The notes beneath the pieces were generated by a model. That model saw nothing but the letters and a program-made list of their open reading frames with translations. It searched no databases and was not told the DNA's origin. A stretch of DNA of 64,000 nt from Symbiodolus clandestinus (GTDB taxonomy: Bacteria > Pseudomonadota > Gammaproteobacteria > Enterobacterales > G038960095): positions 1,302,001 to 1,366,000 of the forward strand of contig CP152425.1 in NCBI GenBank assembly GCA_038960095.1. The letters run 5' to 3'. Both the position numbers and the translations under genes were made by a program. Below are positions 9,894 through 18,444 of this stretch, one piece after another (position 1 is the stretch's first letter; the number at the start of each line of letters is the position of its first letter).

Positions 9894-10139
9894 TCAGAAT
9901 AAGTTCCTTTCTTCGGCTAAAGCGCCTTGACGATCTGACATAAAATCAGCTGAGAGCTTGGAACGATCAACCAACTCAAAAAAATCCTGCCAAGTTGATA
10001 GTTTGGGTGATAACACCACTTCGCCAGTCGAAGGTTTTCGACGGATGAATACCTCGGTTCCTGAAAATCGAAATTGCTTTGGCAATCGCACTGCTTGACT
10101 ACGTCCAATAGAGAATAATTTTGCTGTATCTGCTGGCAT
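9894..10139 (-). CDS. vapB: VapB-type antitoxin (AbrB/MazE fold)
   Basis: The protein has 81 residues. The N-terminal swapped-hairpin DNA-binding domain is visible as AKLFSIGRSQAVRLPKQFRF, followed by an acidic, toxin-binding tail ending EERNLF. Length and motifs match the VapB/MvpA family. The antitoxin frame is intact although the toxin gene behind it is broken, so it is an orphan that may still repress its own promoter or neutralise related toxins. Confidence 0.85.
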   Translation of the reverse strand: MPADTAKLFSIGRSQAVRLPKQFRFSGTEVFIRRKPSTGEVVLSPKLSTWQDFFELVDRSKLSADFMSDRQGALAEERNLF

Positions 10140-10195
10140 AAGCAGTCTCCTGGTAGCTGCTATCTAGAGTATATATCAGTCTTAACTGGCTTAAG

Positions 10196-11245
10196 TTAAG
10201 CAACCGCTTCCCAATCGTTGTTCTCCCCATCAAGGGTTAATTCTCCTCGTAAATTTGCACTCATTGCTTGAGATAGTTGTGATAAAGTCAAAGATTGGCT
10301 CAGTAGATAGTGCAATTTTGCCACGGTCGCCTCTAGGGTCATATCTGTACCGCTGATAACGCCCAAGGATGCTAAAGACTGTCCCGTTGCATAGCCTTGC
10401 ATATTAACCCGCCCTGATAGGCACTGCGTGAGATTAACCACAGGTATCCTCTGGGCGATGATCTGTTCAAGGGCTAGTAGAAAACTGGGGTTACGCGGTG
10501 CATTACCCACACCATAAGTTCGTAAAATCACCGCCTTAATGGGTTGACTCAATAGATTATGCAACAGATTCATTTCTAAACCTGGATAGAGGGTGATAAT
10601 AGCAATTGGCTGGGGATATATTTTCTGGATCTGTAATAATCCTGATGGAATCAATGATTGGGATAAAGTGAGTTGTCGAATATGAATACCGGTCTCCAAT
10701 AACGGTGGGAAGTTAGGAGAAGTAAATGCTGAAAAGCCATCCGCATGCACCTTAGTCACGCGATTACCACGGTATAATTTTTGATCAAAAAACAGAGTCA
10801 CTTCATTAACGGGATAATGAGCAGCTAGATAGAGTGCATTAACTAAATTGGATTGACCATCAGAGCGCAATTCCGATAAGGGGATTTGTGACCCTGTGAC
10901 AATCACTGGCTTAGCTAGATGCTTTAGCATAAAGGAGAGCGCCGAGGCGGTAAATGCCATGGTATCGGTGCCTTGGATAACGATAAAACCATCATAATCG
11001 CTATAATGAGTTTGAATATCAGTTGCCATCTGCTGCCAGATAGCTGGAGTCATCTCTGAAGAATCGATAAGAGGTTGATACTCGTGAATGGTAAATTTTG
11101 GCATTTCCAAGCGTTGCAGCCAGGGAATTTGCTGTAACTGCTGTTGCAAATAGCCTTGAGAGGGTACATAACCCTGTCGGGAGCGCTGCATGCCGATAGT
11201 GCCCCCTGTATAGATAATATAAATACTTTTTTGCTGTATAGTCAT
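10196..11245 (-). CDS. ansA: L-asparaginase I, cytoplasmic
   Basis: The protein has 349 residues (338 in E. coli). It hydrolyses L-asparagine to aspartate and ammonia. The N-terminal IYTGGTIGM holds the catalytic threonine, and DGFIVIQGTDTMAFTASALS holds the second conserved Thr-Asp pair. PVIVTGSQIPL and VNLTQCLSGRVNM are further AnsA hallmarks. sppA lies upstream on the same strand, as in E. coli, and the two are probably transcribed together. There is no sign of decay. Confidence 0.95.
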   Translation of the reverse strand: MTIQQKSIYIIYTGGTIGMQRSRQGYVPSQGYLQQQLQQIPWLQRLEMPKFTIHEYQPLIDSSEMTPAIWQQMATDIQTHYSDYDGFIVIQGTDTMAFTASALSFMLKHLAKPVIVTGSQIPLSELRSDGQSNLVNALYLAAHYPVNEVTLFFDQKLYRGNRVTKVHADGFSAFTSPNFPPLLETGIHIRQLTLSQSLIPSGLLQIQKIYPQPIAIITLYPGLEMNLLHNLLSQPIKAVILRTYGVGNAPRNPSFLLALEQIIAQRIPVVNLTQCLSGRVNMQGYATGQSLASLGVISGTDMTLEATVAKLHYLLSQSLTLSQLSQAMSANLRGELTLDGENNDWEAVA

Positions 11246-11275
11246 ATTAAGGAGAGCCTCATTAGTGGGCTTATT

Positions 11276-11305
11276 CCCCCAATAACTTTAAGTTGTTTTG
11301 GGGGG
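11276..11305 (-). other. hairpin between sppA and ansA
   Basis: CCCCCAA at 11276-11282 pairs with the TTGGGGG side ending near 11305. The stem is about 10 bp with one bulged base and an AT-rich loop. No U-tract follows in the leftward direction, so it is more likely an RNA processing or attenuation hairpin than a terminator. Confidence 0.4.
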
Positions 11306-11338
11306 AGGTACAAGAGCTATCCTGTCTTCGTTTTGGTT

Positions 11339-13210
11339 TTAATTATCGTGACAATGAAAACAGAAAGCGTAACGTCCTTGGGGATCATTAAAAAAGGGGA
11401 AAAGGTTTGATTGTGCTTGATTCAGCAGCTGCTGAGGTATAGTTTTTGATAAACTTGCTATCAGCGTCCGCATATCTCTTGCTTGGTCGACCCCTAATAA
11501 ATATTCTAACCATTCACTAGGTTGCGGTGCAAGCCAAGCTAAGCGGTATTGCTTTAATTGAGCTAATTCAGCTGTCTTAACCAATGCATCATCAAAATCA
11601 CCGAGTTGATCGACTAAACCCTGTTGATAAGCTGCTTGACCTAGCCAGACTCTACCTTGTGCTAAGGGTTCGATCTCCGATACGGTTTTACCTCGTGCCT
11701 CAGCGACTAAATTAATGAACTGTTGATACCCATTATCAATATTACTTTGAATTAATTGCTTAATTTCTAAAGACAAACCTCGGGATAAGCTGGCATCGAC
11801 TAGTGGAGAGGTGGTAACTCCATCGGCATGTACTCCAATCTGATTGAGTGTATTTTCAAAGGTGTTAATAATGCCAAAAATACCGATAGAACCCGTTATC
11901 GTTGTTGGATTGGCTACGATATAATCCGCAGCCGAAGCCACCCAATAGCCTCCTGAGGCGGCTGCTCCTCCCATAGAGACAACAACCGCTTTTCCGGCGC
12001 GCCGTAAAGCAACTATCTCACTACGAATTGCTTCTGAAGCCTGAACGCTGCCGCCAGGACTATTCATATGTAAAAGCACTGCTTTGATGCTCTGGTCATT
12101 GTGAACCTGCCTTAATAACTTAACAGTCGTTTCGCTGCCTACAGCCCCTGGCTTGGCGACTCCATACACTAAAGTTCCATTGGCAACCACTACCGCGATT
12201 TTATCAGGGGTTACAGCTTTGATTTTATAAGTAGTGGTTTTTTCATTAAGGGGAGGACGGTAATCGTAGATGCTAACCGCATTTAGTCGCTTTGAACTAC
12301 TTCGTGTACCAAAAAAAGTTAATAACGTCTCATAATGCTCATGTGCCGTAACCAGTTGATCCACCCATTGATGTTGTAATGCGTACTGGGCATGATCACC
12401 TTGGAGTTTTTGCAAGTCTTCCAGATAGCGAGCGGCTGTCGGAGTAAAAAGGTTACTCGCTAACTGCCGATTAACAGCAATATCTTCAATGAAACAACTC
12501 CAAAGGTCCTGTAGACGTTGCTGTGCATCAGCTCGTACCACAGGTGACATACCATCACGCAGAAAAGGTTCAACCGCTGATTTATAGGTACCTACTCGAA
12601 AAACATGCGTAGAAACTTTTAGCTTCTCCAGCAGCGAACGGTAGTAAAGATTTTCTTGGGCCATACCATGTAGATCAATACTTCCTTGAGGTGCCAGAGA
12701 AATAGTAGTCGCAAAACTAGCAAGATAGTATTGTGCCGGGGTATAACTATCACCGAAAGCGTAGATCGATTTACCACTGTCGCGAAACTCGCGAAGTGCC
12801 TTACCGATATAGCGTAAAGCGGGTTGGTTAGCACCTTCGAAATTCTGTAACGACAGAATGATCCCTTTAATATGCGCATCTTGTTTAGCTTGCCGAATAG
12901 CACTGCAGATCTCAAACAGGGAATTACCCACTACTGGAGAACGAGCAATCCACTTTTGGATCCAGCCTCGATGCTGCTGATTTAAAGGGATGTCATCGGT
13001 TATTCGTCCCTGGATATCCACAATTAATGCTGTCGGCTTCAGCAGAGGAAGCCGTTCTTCAGTGTTGATTGAATGATAGCGGATAATCAAAGTAACAGTA
13101 AAAACCACCATTCCGATAAACAGCAGATTCTGTATCGCCACTCGAGTAAAATTGAGTAACCGCCATAACCGATGACCTATTGCCACAATAGCACGCCCTA
13201 ATTTATGCAT
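11339..13210 (-). CDS. sppA: signal peptide peptidase SppA (67K form)
   Basis: The protein has 623 residues, the E. coli length. An N-terminal transmembrane segment lies near residues 25-45, with the tandem ClpP-like domains in the periplasm. The catalytic serine lies in MGGAAASGGYW in the second domain, and the general-base lysine is expected in the first domain. SppA degrades cleaved signal peptides at the inner membrane. An AGGA site stands just before the ATG at 13210. The gene is followed by ansA and diverges from galU. Confidence 0.95.
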   Translation of the reverse strand: MHKLGRAIVAIGHRLWRLLNFTRVAIQNLLFIGMVVFTVTLIIRYHSINTEERLPLLKPTALIVDIQGRITDDIPLNQQHRGWIQKWIARSPVVGNSLFEICSAIRQAKQDAHIKGIILSLQNFEGANQPALRYIGKALREFRDSGKSIYAFGDSYTPAQYYLASFATTISLAPQGSIDLHGMAQENLYYRSLLEKLKVSTHVFRVGTYKSAVEPFLRDGMSPVVRADAQQRLQDLWSCFIEDIAVNRQLASNLFTPTAARYLEDLQKLQGDHAQYALQHQWVDQLVTAHEHYETLLTFFGTRSSSKRLNAVSIYDYRPPLNEKTTTYKIKAVTPDKIAVVVANGTLVYGVAKPGAVGSETTVKLLRQVHNDQSIKAVLLHMNSPGGSVQASEAIRSEIVALRRAGKAVVVSMGGAAASGGYWVASAADYIVANPTTITGSIGIFGIINTFENTLNQIGVHADGVTTSPLVDASLSRGLSLEIKQLIQSNIDNGYQQFINLVAEARGKTVSEIEPLAQGRVWLGQAAYQQGLVDQLGDFDDALVKTAELAQLKQYRLAWLAPQPSEWLEYLLGVDQARDMRTLIASLSKTIPQQLLNQAQSNLFPFFNDPQGRYAFCFHCHDN

Positions 13211-13359
13211 AAAAATCCTATTACTGTGATGTTGAAACAGTCAGTCGGATAACTGCTTGACTGGATTAGTGATAAAGTCCCTTACCTGAGGAACTTATAG
13301 TGGTATGATACCAATTTTTAGGGAGATGATAACAATAGGAATTATTCAATAGTGAACAG

Positions 13360-14283
13360 ATGGTGCTATCCATGACGGCAATAACTATTTCTAAAGCAGT
13401 TATTCCTGTCGCAGGCTTGGGAACCCGAATGTTACCAGCAACTAAAGCAGTTCCTAAAGAGATGCTGCCCTTAGTTGATAAGCCTCTAATTCAGTATGTG
13501 GTCCATGAGTGCATAAATGCTGGCATCAAACAGATTGTCTTAGTAACGCATGCATCGAAAAATTCTATCGAAAATCATTTTGACACCAGTTTCGAGCTAG
13601 AAGCAGCCTTGGAAAAACGAGTTAAACGTCAACTATTGGCAGAAATAGCAGCTATTTGCCCAGAAGAAGTGACGATTATGCCGATTCGCCAAGGGCTGGC
13701 TAAGGGGCTAGGCCATGCGATTCTTTGTGCACAACCGATTGTCGGTAATCAACCCTTCGTGGTCATTTTACCTGATGTGATTATGGCTCCTGAACCAACA
13801 ATTCCTTCAATGACTAACTTATCGTCAATGTGCCAACGATTCGTCGATAGTGGTCTAGCCCAAGTTATGGTAGAAGAAGTAGCGCTTGATTGTGTGACTC
13901 AATATGGTATTGTGGATTGTGGGGGAGCTATGATAGCTCCGGGCGGGTCTGTTCGCATTCGCCATATTGTAGAAAAACCCTCACCAAAAACTGCGCCGTC
14001 TCAGTTAGCCGTTGTCGGGCGTTACGTTTTTCCGGCCGCTATTTGGCGATTACTAGCGCGAGTTACTCCTGATCAACATCAGGAAATTCAACTCACTGAT
14101 GCCATTGTTAAGCTACTGGCTGAACAACCGGTTGAAGCCTATCGACTACTCGGCGGCAGTTATGATTGCGGTAATAAACTGGGATATATGCAGGCTTTTG
14201 TAGAATACGGTCTTCAACATGAAGTATTGGGTAAACCATTCAAAGATTGGTTAGATCAGAGAGTTGCCAGTACGGGTCGTTGA
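13360..14283 (+). CDS. galU: UTP-glucose-1-phosphate uridylyltransferase
   Basis: The protein makes UDP-glucose from UTP and glucose 1-phosphate. The nucleotide-binding motif VIPVAGLGTRMLPATKA, the KEMLPLVDKPLIQYVV block and VVEKP-type residues (HIVEKPSPKTAPS) identify GalU. It has 307 residues from 13360, or 303 from the ATG at 13372, which fits the E. coli N-terminus better; neither start has a strong ribosome-binding site. A TATGAT at 13304-13309 could be a -10 box. ugd follows after 59 bases, so the pair forms a UDP-glucose to UDP-glucuronate module. Confidence 0.95.
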   Translation: MVLSMTAITISKAVIPVAGLGTRMLPATKAVPKEMLPLVDKPLIQYVVHECINAGIKQIVLVTHASKNSIENHFDTSFELEAALEKRVKRQLLAEIAAICPEEVTIMPIRQGLAKGLGHAILCAQPIVGNQPFVVILPDVIMAPEPTIPSMTNLSSMCQRFVDSGLAQVMVEEVALDCVTQYGIVDCGGAMIAPGGSVRIRHIVEKPSPKTAPSQLAVVGRYVFPAAIWRLLARVTPDQHQEIQLTDAIVKLLAEQPVEAYRLLGGSYDCGNKLGYMQAFVEYGLQHEVLGKPFKDWLDQRVASTGR

Positions 14284-14342
14284 TGACTGAGCTGAATGGT
14301 TAAGCATTTCGTAATGACTATTTTGAAATTAATTTATTTATC

Positions 14343-15698
14343 ATGAAAGTAACAGTTTTTGGTATTGGTTATGTCGGCTTAGTACAAGCCGCTGTTTTAG
14401 CGGAAGTCGGACATGAAGTCGTTTGTGTGGATACGAATCGGCAAAAAATTAGTGACTTAAATCAAGGTGTTATTCCTATCTATGAGCCAGGGCTTGCGCC
14501 ATTAGTGCAACAAAACTGTGCGGCAGGGCGCTTAAAGTTTACTACGGATGCTACCCAAGGTGTTGACCATGCGATGTTACAGTTTATTGCCGTTGGCACG
14601 CCTGCCAATACTAACGGAGCTGCTGATTTACAAGCTTTATTTCAGGTTGCGCAAACCATTGCGGAACAGATGCACGATTCAAAGATCATTATTAACAAAT
14701 CTACCGTTCCAGTTGGAACCAGTGAGCGAGTCAAAAAAATCATCCAACAGCGATTGCAGCAGCGAGGGATTGAGCTCTCTTTTGATGTGATTTCCAATCC
14801 AGAGTTTTTAAAGGAAGGGGCTGCTATTGCCGATTGCATGCGGCCCGATCGGATTATTATTGGAACTAATGATCCTAATATTAAGCAGCTAATGAATGAA
14901 CTTTATGCTCCCTTTAATCGTAACCATGATCGACTGATTTTTATGGCTCCCCGCGGCGCAGAGTTAACTAAATATGCTGCCAACTGTCTGCTGGCCACCA
15001 AAATCAGCTTTATGAATGAAATAGCCAACCTTGCCGAATTGTTAGGAGTAGATGTTGAAGAAGTTAGGCAAGGGATTGGTTCAGATAGCCGCATTGGCTA
15101 CCATTTTATTTACCCAGGATGTGGTTATGGCGGATCCTGCTTTCCTAAAGATATTCAATCCTTAATTCACAATGCTGAGGAAATTGGCTATCAACCAAAG
15201 TTACTACAAGCAGTAGAACAAATTAATAGGCAACAAAAACAGCAGCTTTTTCAAAAAATAACCCATCATTTCCAAGGAGAGTTGGCTGGACGGATTTTTG
15301 CAGTATGGGGAGCTGCCTTTAAACCGAATACCGATGATATTCGTGAAGCCCCCAGTCGAACCTTAATAGAAGCGCTTTGGCAAGCAGGTGCAAAGGTCCA
15401 GCTATTTGATCCACAAGCGCTTCCTGAGATAGTGAAACATTACGGGCAACGAGTTGATTTACAACTGGCACTCACTAAGGAAGAAGCTTTGCAGGAAGCG
15501 GATGCCTTGATTATCTGTACTGAGTGGCAGAATTTTAGAGCTCCCGATTTTAAACATCTTAAGCAGAAATTACGAACCCCCCTCATTTTTGATGGACGTA
15601 ATCTCTACGATCCTAATCTGTTGGCAACACTGGGATTTACCTACTATGCCATTGGCAGAGGGTTGCCGACCATTGGAACTGCAAAACTATCTAGTTAA
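14343..15698 (+). CDS. ugd: UDP-glucose 6-dehydrogenase
   Basis: It oxidises UDP-glucose to UDP-glucuronate with two NAD. The N-terminal Rossmann motif is GIGYVGLVQAAVLAEVGH, and the catalytic cysteine sits in YGGSCFPKDIQSL. The C-terminal nucleotide-sugar domain carries AFKPNTDDIREAPS. At 451 residues it is the longer form found in many proteobacteria rather than the 388-residue E. coli K-12 form. The product feeds capsule, lipid A or exopolysaccharide modification. Its stop overlaps the stop of convergent fnr by four bases. Confidence 0.95.
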   Translation: MKVTVFGIGYVGLVQAAVLAEVGHEVVCVDTNRQKISDLNQGVIPIYEPGLAPLVQQNCAAGRLKFTTDATQGVDHAMLQFIAVGTPANTNGAADLQALFQVAQTIAEQMHDSKIIINKSTVPVGTSERVKKIIQQRLQQRGIELSFDVISNPEFLKEGAAIADCMRPDRIIIGTNDPNIKQLMNELYAPFNRNHDRLIFMAPRGAELTKYAANCLLATKISFMNEIANLAELLGVDVEEVRQGIGSDSRIGYHFIYPGCGYGGSCFPKDIQSLIHNAEEIGYQPKLLQAVEQINRQQKQQLFQKITHHFQGELAGRIFAVWGAAFKPNTDDIREAPSRTLIEALWQAGAKVQLFDPQALPEIVKHYGQRVDLQLALTKEEALQEADALIICTEWQNFRAPDFKHLKQKLRTPLIFDGRNLYDPNLLATLGFTYYAIGRGLPTIGTAKLSS

Positions 15699-16423
15699 AT
15701 AATGAAGTTTTCATACTGTGCCAGTCGAGCTAGTTTATCGTTATCATGAATAGTAACGTAACGACCCTTAGTAGTAATGATACCACATCGTTGCAGGTTG
15801 TTAAAAAGCCTGCTAACGGTCTCCAGCGATACCCCCAAATAGTTACTAATATCAGTCCGAGACATAGGGAGGTGTAGTATAGAGGGCGAGAAACCATACC
15901 GACATCGGTTACTGATTGATTTATAAATAAAAGCGGCTAAACGTGCTTTGGCGCTTTTTTTAACTATCGATAAATTCTCCTGAACATCCTGGATATGGCG
16001 ACTCATTAACTGTAGCAGCTGGCGACGTAGAGACGGGATCTGGTTAGAGAGACGCTCTAAGGGTTCAAAGGGAATCGCACAGACCATTGAAGTATCCAGA
16101 GCTTTGGTAGAAGTTGAATAACATAAATTATTAATGGCATCCAAACCTAGAACATCTCCCATTGAATAAAAAGCAGTGATCTGTTTCTTTCCAGAACCAG
16201 AAGTTACTTTGTAACTTTTTATCACACCTGATCGAATAACGTATAATGCAGTCAATCTATCGCCGCACTGAAAAAGCAGCTCTCCTTTTTGGAGTGGAGG
16301 ATTACGGACAATAATGTTTTCTAACTTGGTCAGATCATAGCTACTTAGCTTAAAGGGAAAGTAGGGAAAGCAAAGTTGACTAGCAATGCATGGTTGAATG
16401 CATGGTTGGCAGTTTATTATCAT
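15695..16423 (-). CDS. fnr: FNR-type oxygen-responsive transcription regulator
   Basis: A CRP/FNR-family regulator of 242 residues from the ATG at 16423, chosen because of AAGGAAGGG just upstream; an earlier ATG at 16468 is in frame. The order is an N-terminal cysteine cluster, a cNMP-type beta-barrel, a dimer helix and a C-terminal helix-turn-helix with SLETVSRLF (the E-x2-S-R FNR-box reader). Cys115 in DTSMVCAIPFE matches E. coli Cys122. The N-terminal cysteines are at 5, 8, 12 and 18, spaced 3-4-6, whereas E. coli has 16, 20, 23 and 29, spaced 4-3-6. The canonical C-x2-C-x5-C ligand pattern is therefore not met exactly, so iron-sulfur binding is likely but altered. Confidence 0.88.
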   Translation of the reverse strand: MIINCQPCIQPCIASQLCFPYFPFKLSSYDLTKLENIIVRNPPLQKGELLFQCGDRLTALYVIRSGVIKSYKVTSGSGKKQITAFYSMGDVLGLDAINNLCYSTSTKALDTSMVCAIPFEPLERLSNQIPSLRRQLLQLMSRHIQDVQENLSIVKKSAKARLAAFIYKSISNRCRYGFSPSILHLPMSRTDISNYLGVSLETVSRLFNNLQRCGIITTKGRYVTIHDNDKLARLAQYENFII

Positions 16424-16580
16424 GGGAAGCCCTTCCTTGTCCTTGTCTTTATTTAACATAATATACATTGTACGAACTACTGATTGAGTTCAACAGAAAT
16501 CAAATAATACAACTGATGGTAACTGGCTTAGCACGTAAGAACAACACAAAACTATATAGATAGACCAAATGACAGCTGAA

Positions 16581-16618
16581 TAATAGCATTTTTGTCACCC
16601 TAATAGCATTATTGTCAC
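16581..16618 (-). repeat. two 18-bp direct repeats upstream of fnr
   Basis: TAATAGCATT followed by W TTGTCAC occurs at 16581-16598 and again at 16601-16618, differing at one base. The period is 20 bp, about two helical turns. The repeats lie about 160-195 bases before the fnr start. They could be a regulator site or the end of a lost element. Confidence 0.6.
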
Positions 16619-16705
16619 TAACTCGTTACTTCAGTGTTACTTCCCCAGTCATTCGGCTCTAAGCCCGCGGCGGCTCCTCACAGTCGTTGCGGGACCGGCG
16701 CGTCT

Positions 16706-16921
16706 TCAGAGCCGTTCCGCCTGAATCAGGAGCAATAACTCACTGTTCATGGAGGCTTTTGATTTGGAAAAATTCCAGCCTAGCAAGCCAGATTTAGCCT
16801 CTTCAGACTGATTATCCAACAAGCCACCTAACAGCACCATTTCCCCATTGGCCAGAGTAATCGCCGTCTGAATTTCCCGTTTATTCATTGTCGGATTACT
16901 GGTATTACCCGTGACAGTCTT
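16706..16921 (-). pseudogene. C-terminal fragment of a secretin (GspD/PilQ superfamily)
   Basis: About 70 codons fused in frame behind a truncated IS3 transposase. NPTMNKREIQTAITLANGEM followed by VLLGGLLDNQ and SELLLLIQAERL matches the end of the secretin domain (the conserved REI-T-V-L-x-DG-VVLGGL pattern and the terminal ELLI strand). It is the outer-membrane channel part of a type II, III or IV pilus machine. It is not a copy of the PilN secretin at 61.5-63.1 kb, whose end differs. The rest of that gene is not in the window. Confidence 0.6.
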
Positions 16922-17353
16922 CATGACAGCAACATACAACCATCCTTCACGAGTCGAAATAGAGGTCAGAGCGGCAACCCAATGTTGATTGGGTTGCGAA
17001 GCAGTGAATTTCTGCTGCAACAAATTCGGTGCCACCACAGTCGCTGGATTGGCCCTTGTAGTTATTTTGAAGCGTTTATTCATTTTCGAAACAATTCCAG
17101 CCAGTTTCATCAATCGACAAACCCACTTACGCGAGCAGCTCTCACCTCTGGCGCGTAATTCGGCCCAAATACGCCGGCTACCATAAATTTGCCGACTTCC
17201 TACATGGATTTGTTTAATTTGGGACAATAACCGTTTATCCTCTTGGTAACCTCTTGAGGGTTTGGCCTTGATAAACTGATAATAACCACTGCGAGAGACT
17301 CTAAGCACTTTAGCCATCCTCACCACACTAAATTCCTTAGTATGCTCTTGCAT
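16919..17353 (-). pseudogene. IS3-family transposase OrfB, truncated and catalytically dead
   Basis: OrfB starts at 17353 (MQEHTKEFSVVRMAKVLRVS) and keeps the HTH_21 region (KQIHVGSRQIYGSRRIWAEL) and the start of the integrase core (QPNQHWVAALTSISTREGWL). The first catalytic aspartate of DDE, normally in HWVADLTYI, is alanine here. The protein breaks off after LYVAVMK and runs straight into secretin sequence. Two thirds of the catalytic core are missing. Confidence 0.85.
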
Positions 17354-17364
17354 AAATCGGTACT

Positions 17365-17685
17365 TTACTGGCGTGCTACCGAGAAGATGCCTAGCGCTTT
17401 TTTTAGGATGTCTCGCTCCTCACGAACGACCGCTAATTCTTTGCGTAGCTGGCTAATTTCAGCATCAGAAGCCTTAAGAAATCCCTTACCGGGAAAGGCC
17501 TCTACACCATCTTGCTTATATTTACGAACCCACGCTGCCAATGTAGTCTTTGGAATACCCAGCTCTTTGCCCAATTGGCAGCAGGTCCTGCCACTACTAT
17601 GATATAGTTTTACTGCATTTAGCTTGAATTCCTTATCATAGCTCCTTAGAGGACATGCTGAAGGAGTTGTATTGTGCAAAAGCAC
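17365..17685 (-). pseudogene. IS3-family OrfA (helix-turn-helix and leucine zipper)
   Basis: SYDKEFKLNAVKLYHSSGR begins the Tnp_1-type helix-turn-helix, followed by PKTTLAAWVRKYKQDGVEAF and the coiled-coil LRKELAVVREERDILKKALG. Seven A on the minus strand (17398-17404) near the end of the frame are the usual slippage site for the OrfAB fusion in this family. The first 14 codons (from 17685) are not native: they derive from the adjoining Tn3 sequence, so the true IS edge is near 17645. Confidence 0.8.
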
Positions 17686-18122
17686 CGGAGCGTTATAAAA
17701 ACTGCCTGATCCAGCCGGTGGGGCAGATAAATCAGAAGAGCATTATTGATGAGAAACCCCACCTCGACCAGATTATCGCCACGCTGGGGCTGAAAGAAAT
17801 CACTCAGGGATCGCTGATCCGCAAATTGTGCACCTATTCCTCGGAAAATCCGACAAGGCAGGCACTATTTGAGTTCAATAAGTTGATCCGCAGCCTTTAT
17901 ATGCTTCGGTATCTTCGTAACTCGCAAGTGGCCAGAAACAGTCACCGCTCGCAGAACCGTATTGAATCCTGGCATCAGCTCCGCTCGGCGATCGCACAGG
18001 TTGGTGGTAGAAAGGAGCTGACGGGGCAGAACGATGTCGAGCTGGAAATCAGCAATCAGTGCAGCCGGCTACTCAGCAGTTGGCCGACATTTGTACCCAT
18101 AGCTGTAACGAACTGCATTTAA
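17655..18122 (+). pseudogene. Tn3-family TnpA transposase fragment
   Basis: The frame encodes the late part of a Tn3-type transposase (RYKNCLIQPVGQINQKSI, then ITQGSLIRKLCTYSS, then ALFEFNKLIRSLYMLRYLRN, then SHRSQNRIESWHQLRSAIAQ). This is the end of the DDE domain. It lacks the last 100 or so residues and ends artificially inside an inverted repeat. A separate C-terminal piece lies at 19564-19761 on the other strand. Confidence 0.8.
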
Positions 18123-18181
18123 AAACGGGCAAACCTGCTTTAAGTGCAAATTCTGAGCCACATTAAATGCAGTTCGTTACA
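18104..18181. repeat. 19-bp perfect inverted repeat
   Basis: TGTAACGAACTGCATTTAA at 18104-18122 and its exact complement at 18163-18181 are separated by 40 bases. The left arm ends the Tn3 fragment and the right arm lies within the start of the Sel1 frame. It may be a pair of element ends or a small miniature transposable element. Confidence 0.85.
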
Positions 18182-18444
18182 ATTACACGTTTATATCTCA
18201 ATGTCCACAAACTAAAAGACGAAGCCAAAGCACGGTATTGGCTTGAGAAATCCGCCCAGCAGGGCTATGCCGAGTCCCAATACAAGCTGGCCATGATATA
18301 TTTTGATGAAAAAGGGCGATTTGGACATGATGCAGATGCGGTGAAGTTGCTAAAAGCAGGTTTCAGGCCCTGAGATATTCTATACTGGCGCTGAAAAGCG
18401 GCGATCTGGATGCCGGGAAAGTGATTAGAGATTCAGATGACTAA
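18167..18444 (+). pseudogene. Sel1-like repeat protein, fragment with frameshift
   Basis: From the right arm of the inverted repeat the frame encodes one Sel1 repeat: KDEAKARYWLEKSAQQGYAE followed by SQYKLAMIYF. It stops at a TGA near 18372. A one-base shift at about 18350 restores the frame and gives FQALRYSILALKSGDLDAGK to a TAA at 18442, overlapping the rpn start. Sel1 proteins are alpha-solenoids often used in host interaction. The 5' end has been lost to the repeat element. Confidence 0.7.

Noticed and set aside
11276..11305. Hairpin between sppA and ansA as an intrinsic terminator
   Set aside because: No U-tract follows in the direction of transcription.
16706..17353. A new fusion protein (transposase plus secretin)
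   Set aside because: The transposase is cut in mid-domain and lacks its catalytic residue, and the secretin part lacks nearly all of its domain. A deletion junction explains it.
17398..17404. A7 slippage in the IS3 remnant as a working frameshift signal
   Set aside because: The site is typical, but OrfB behind it is truncated and mutated, so no active OrfAB can result.
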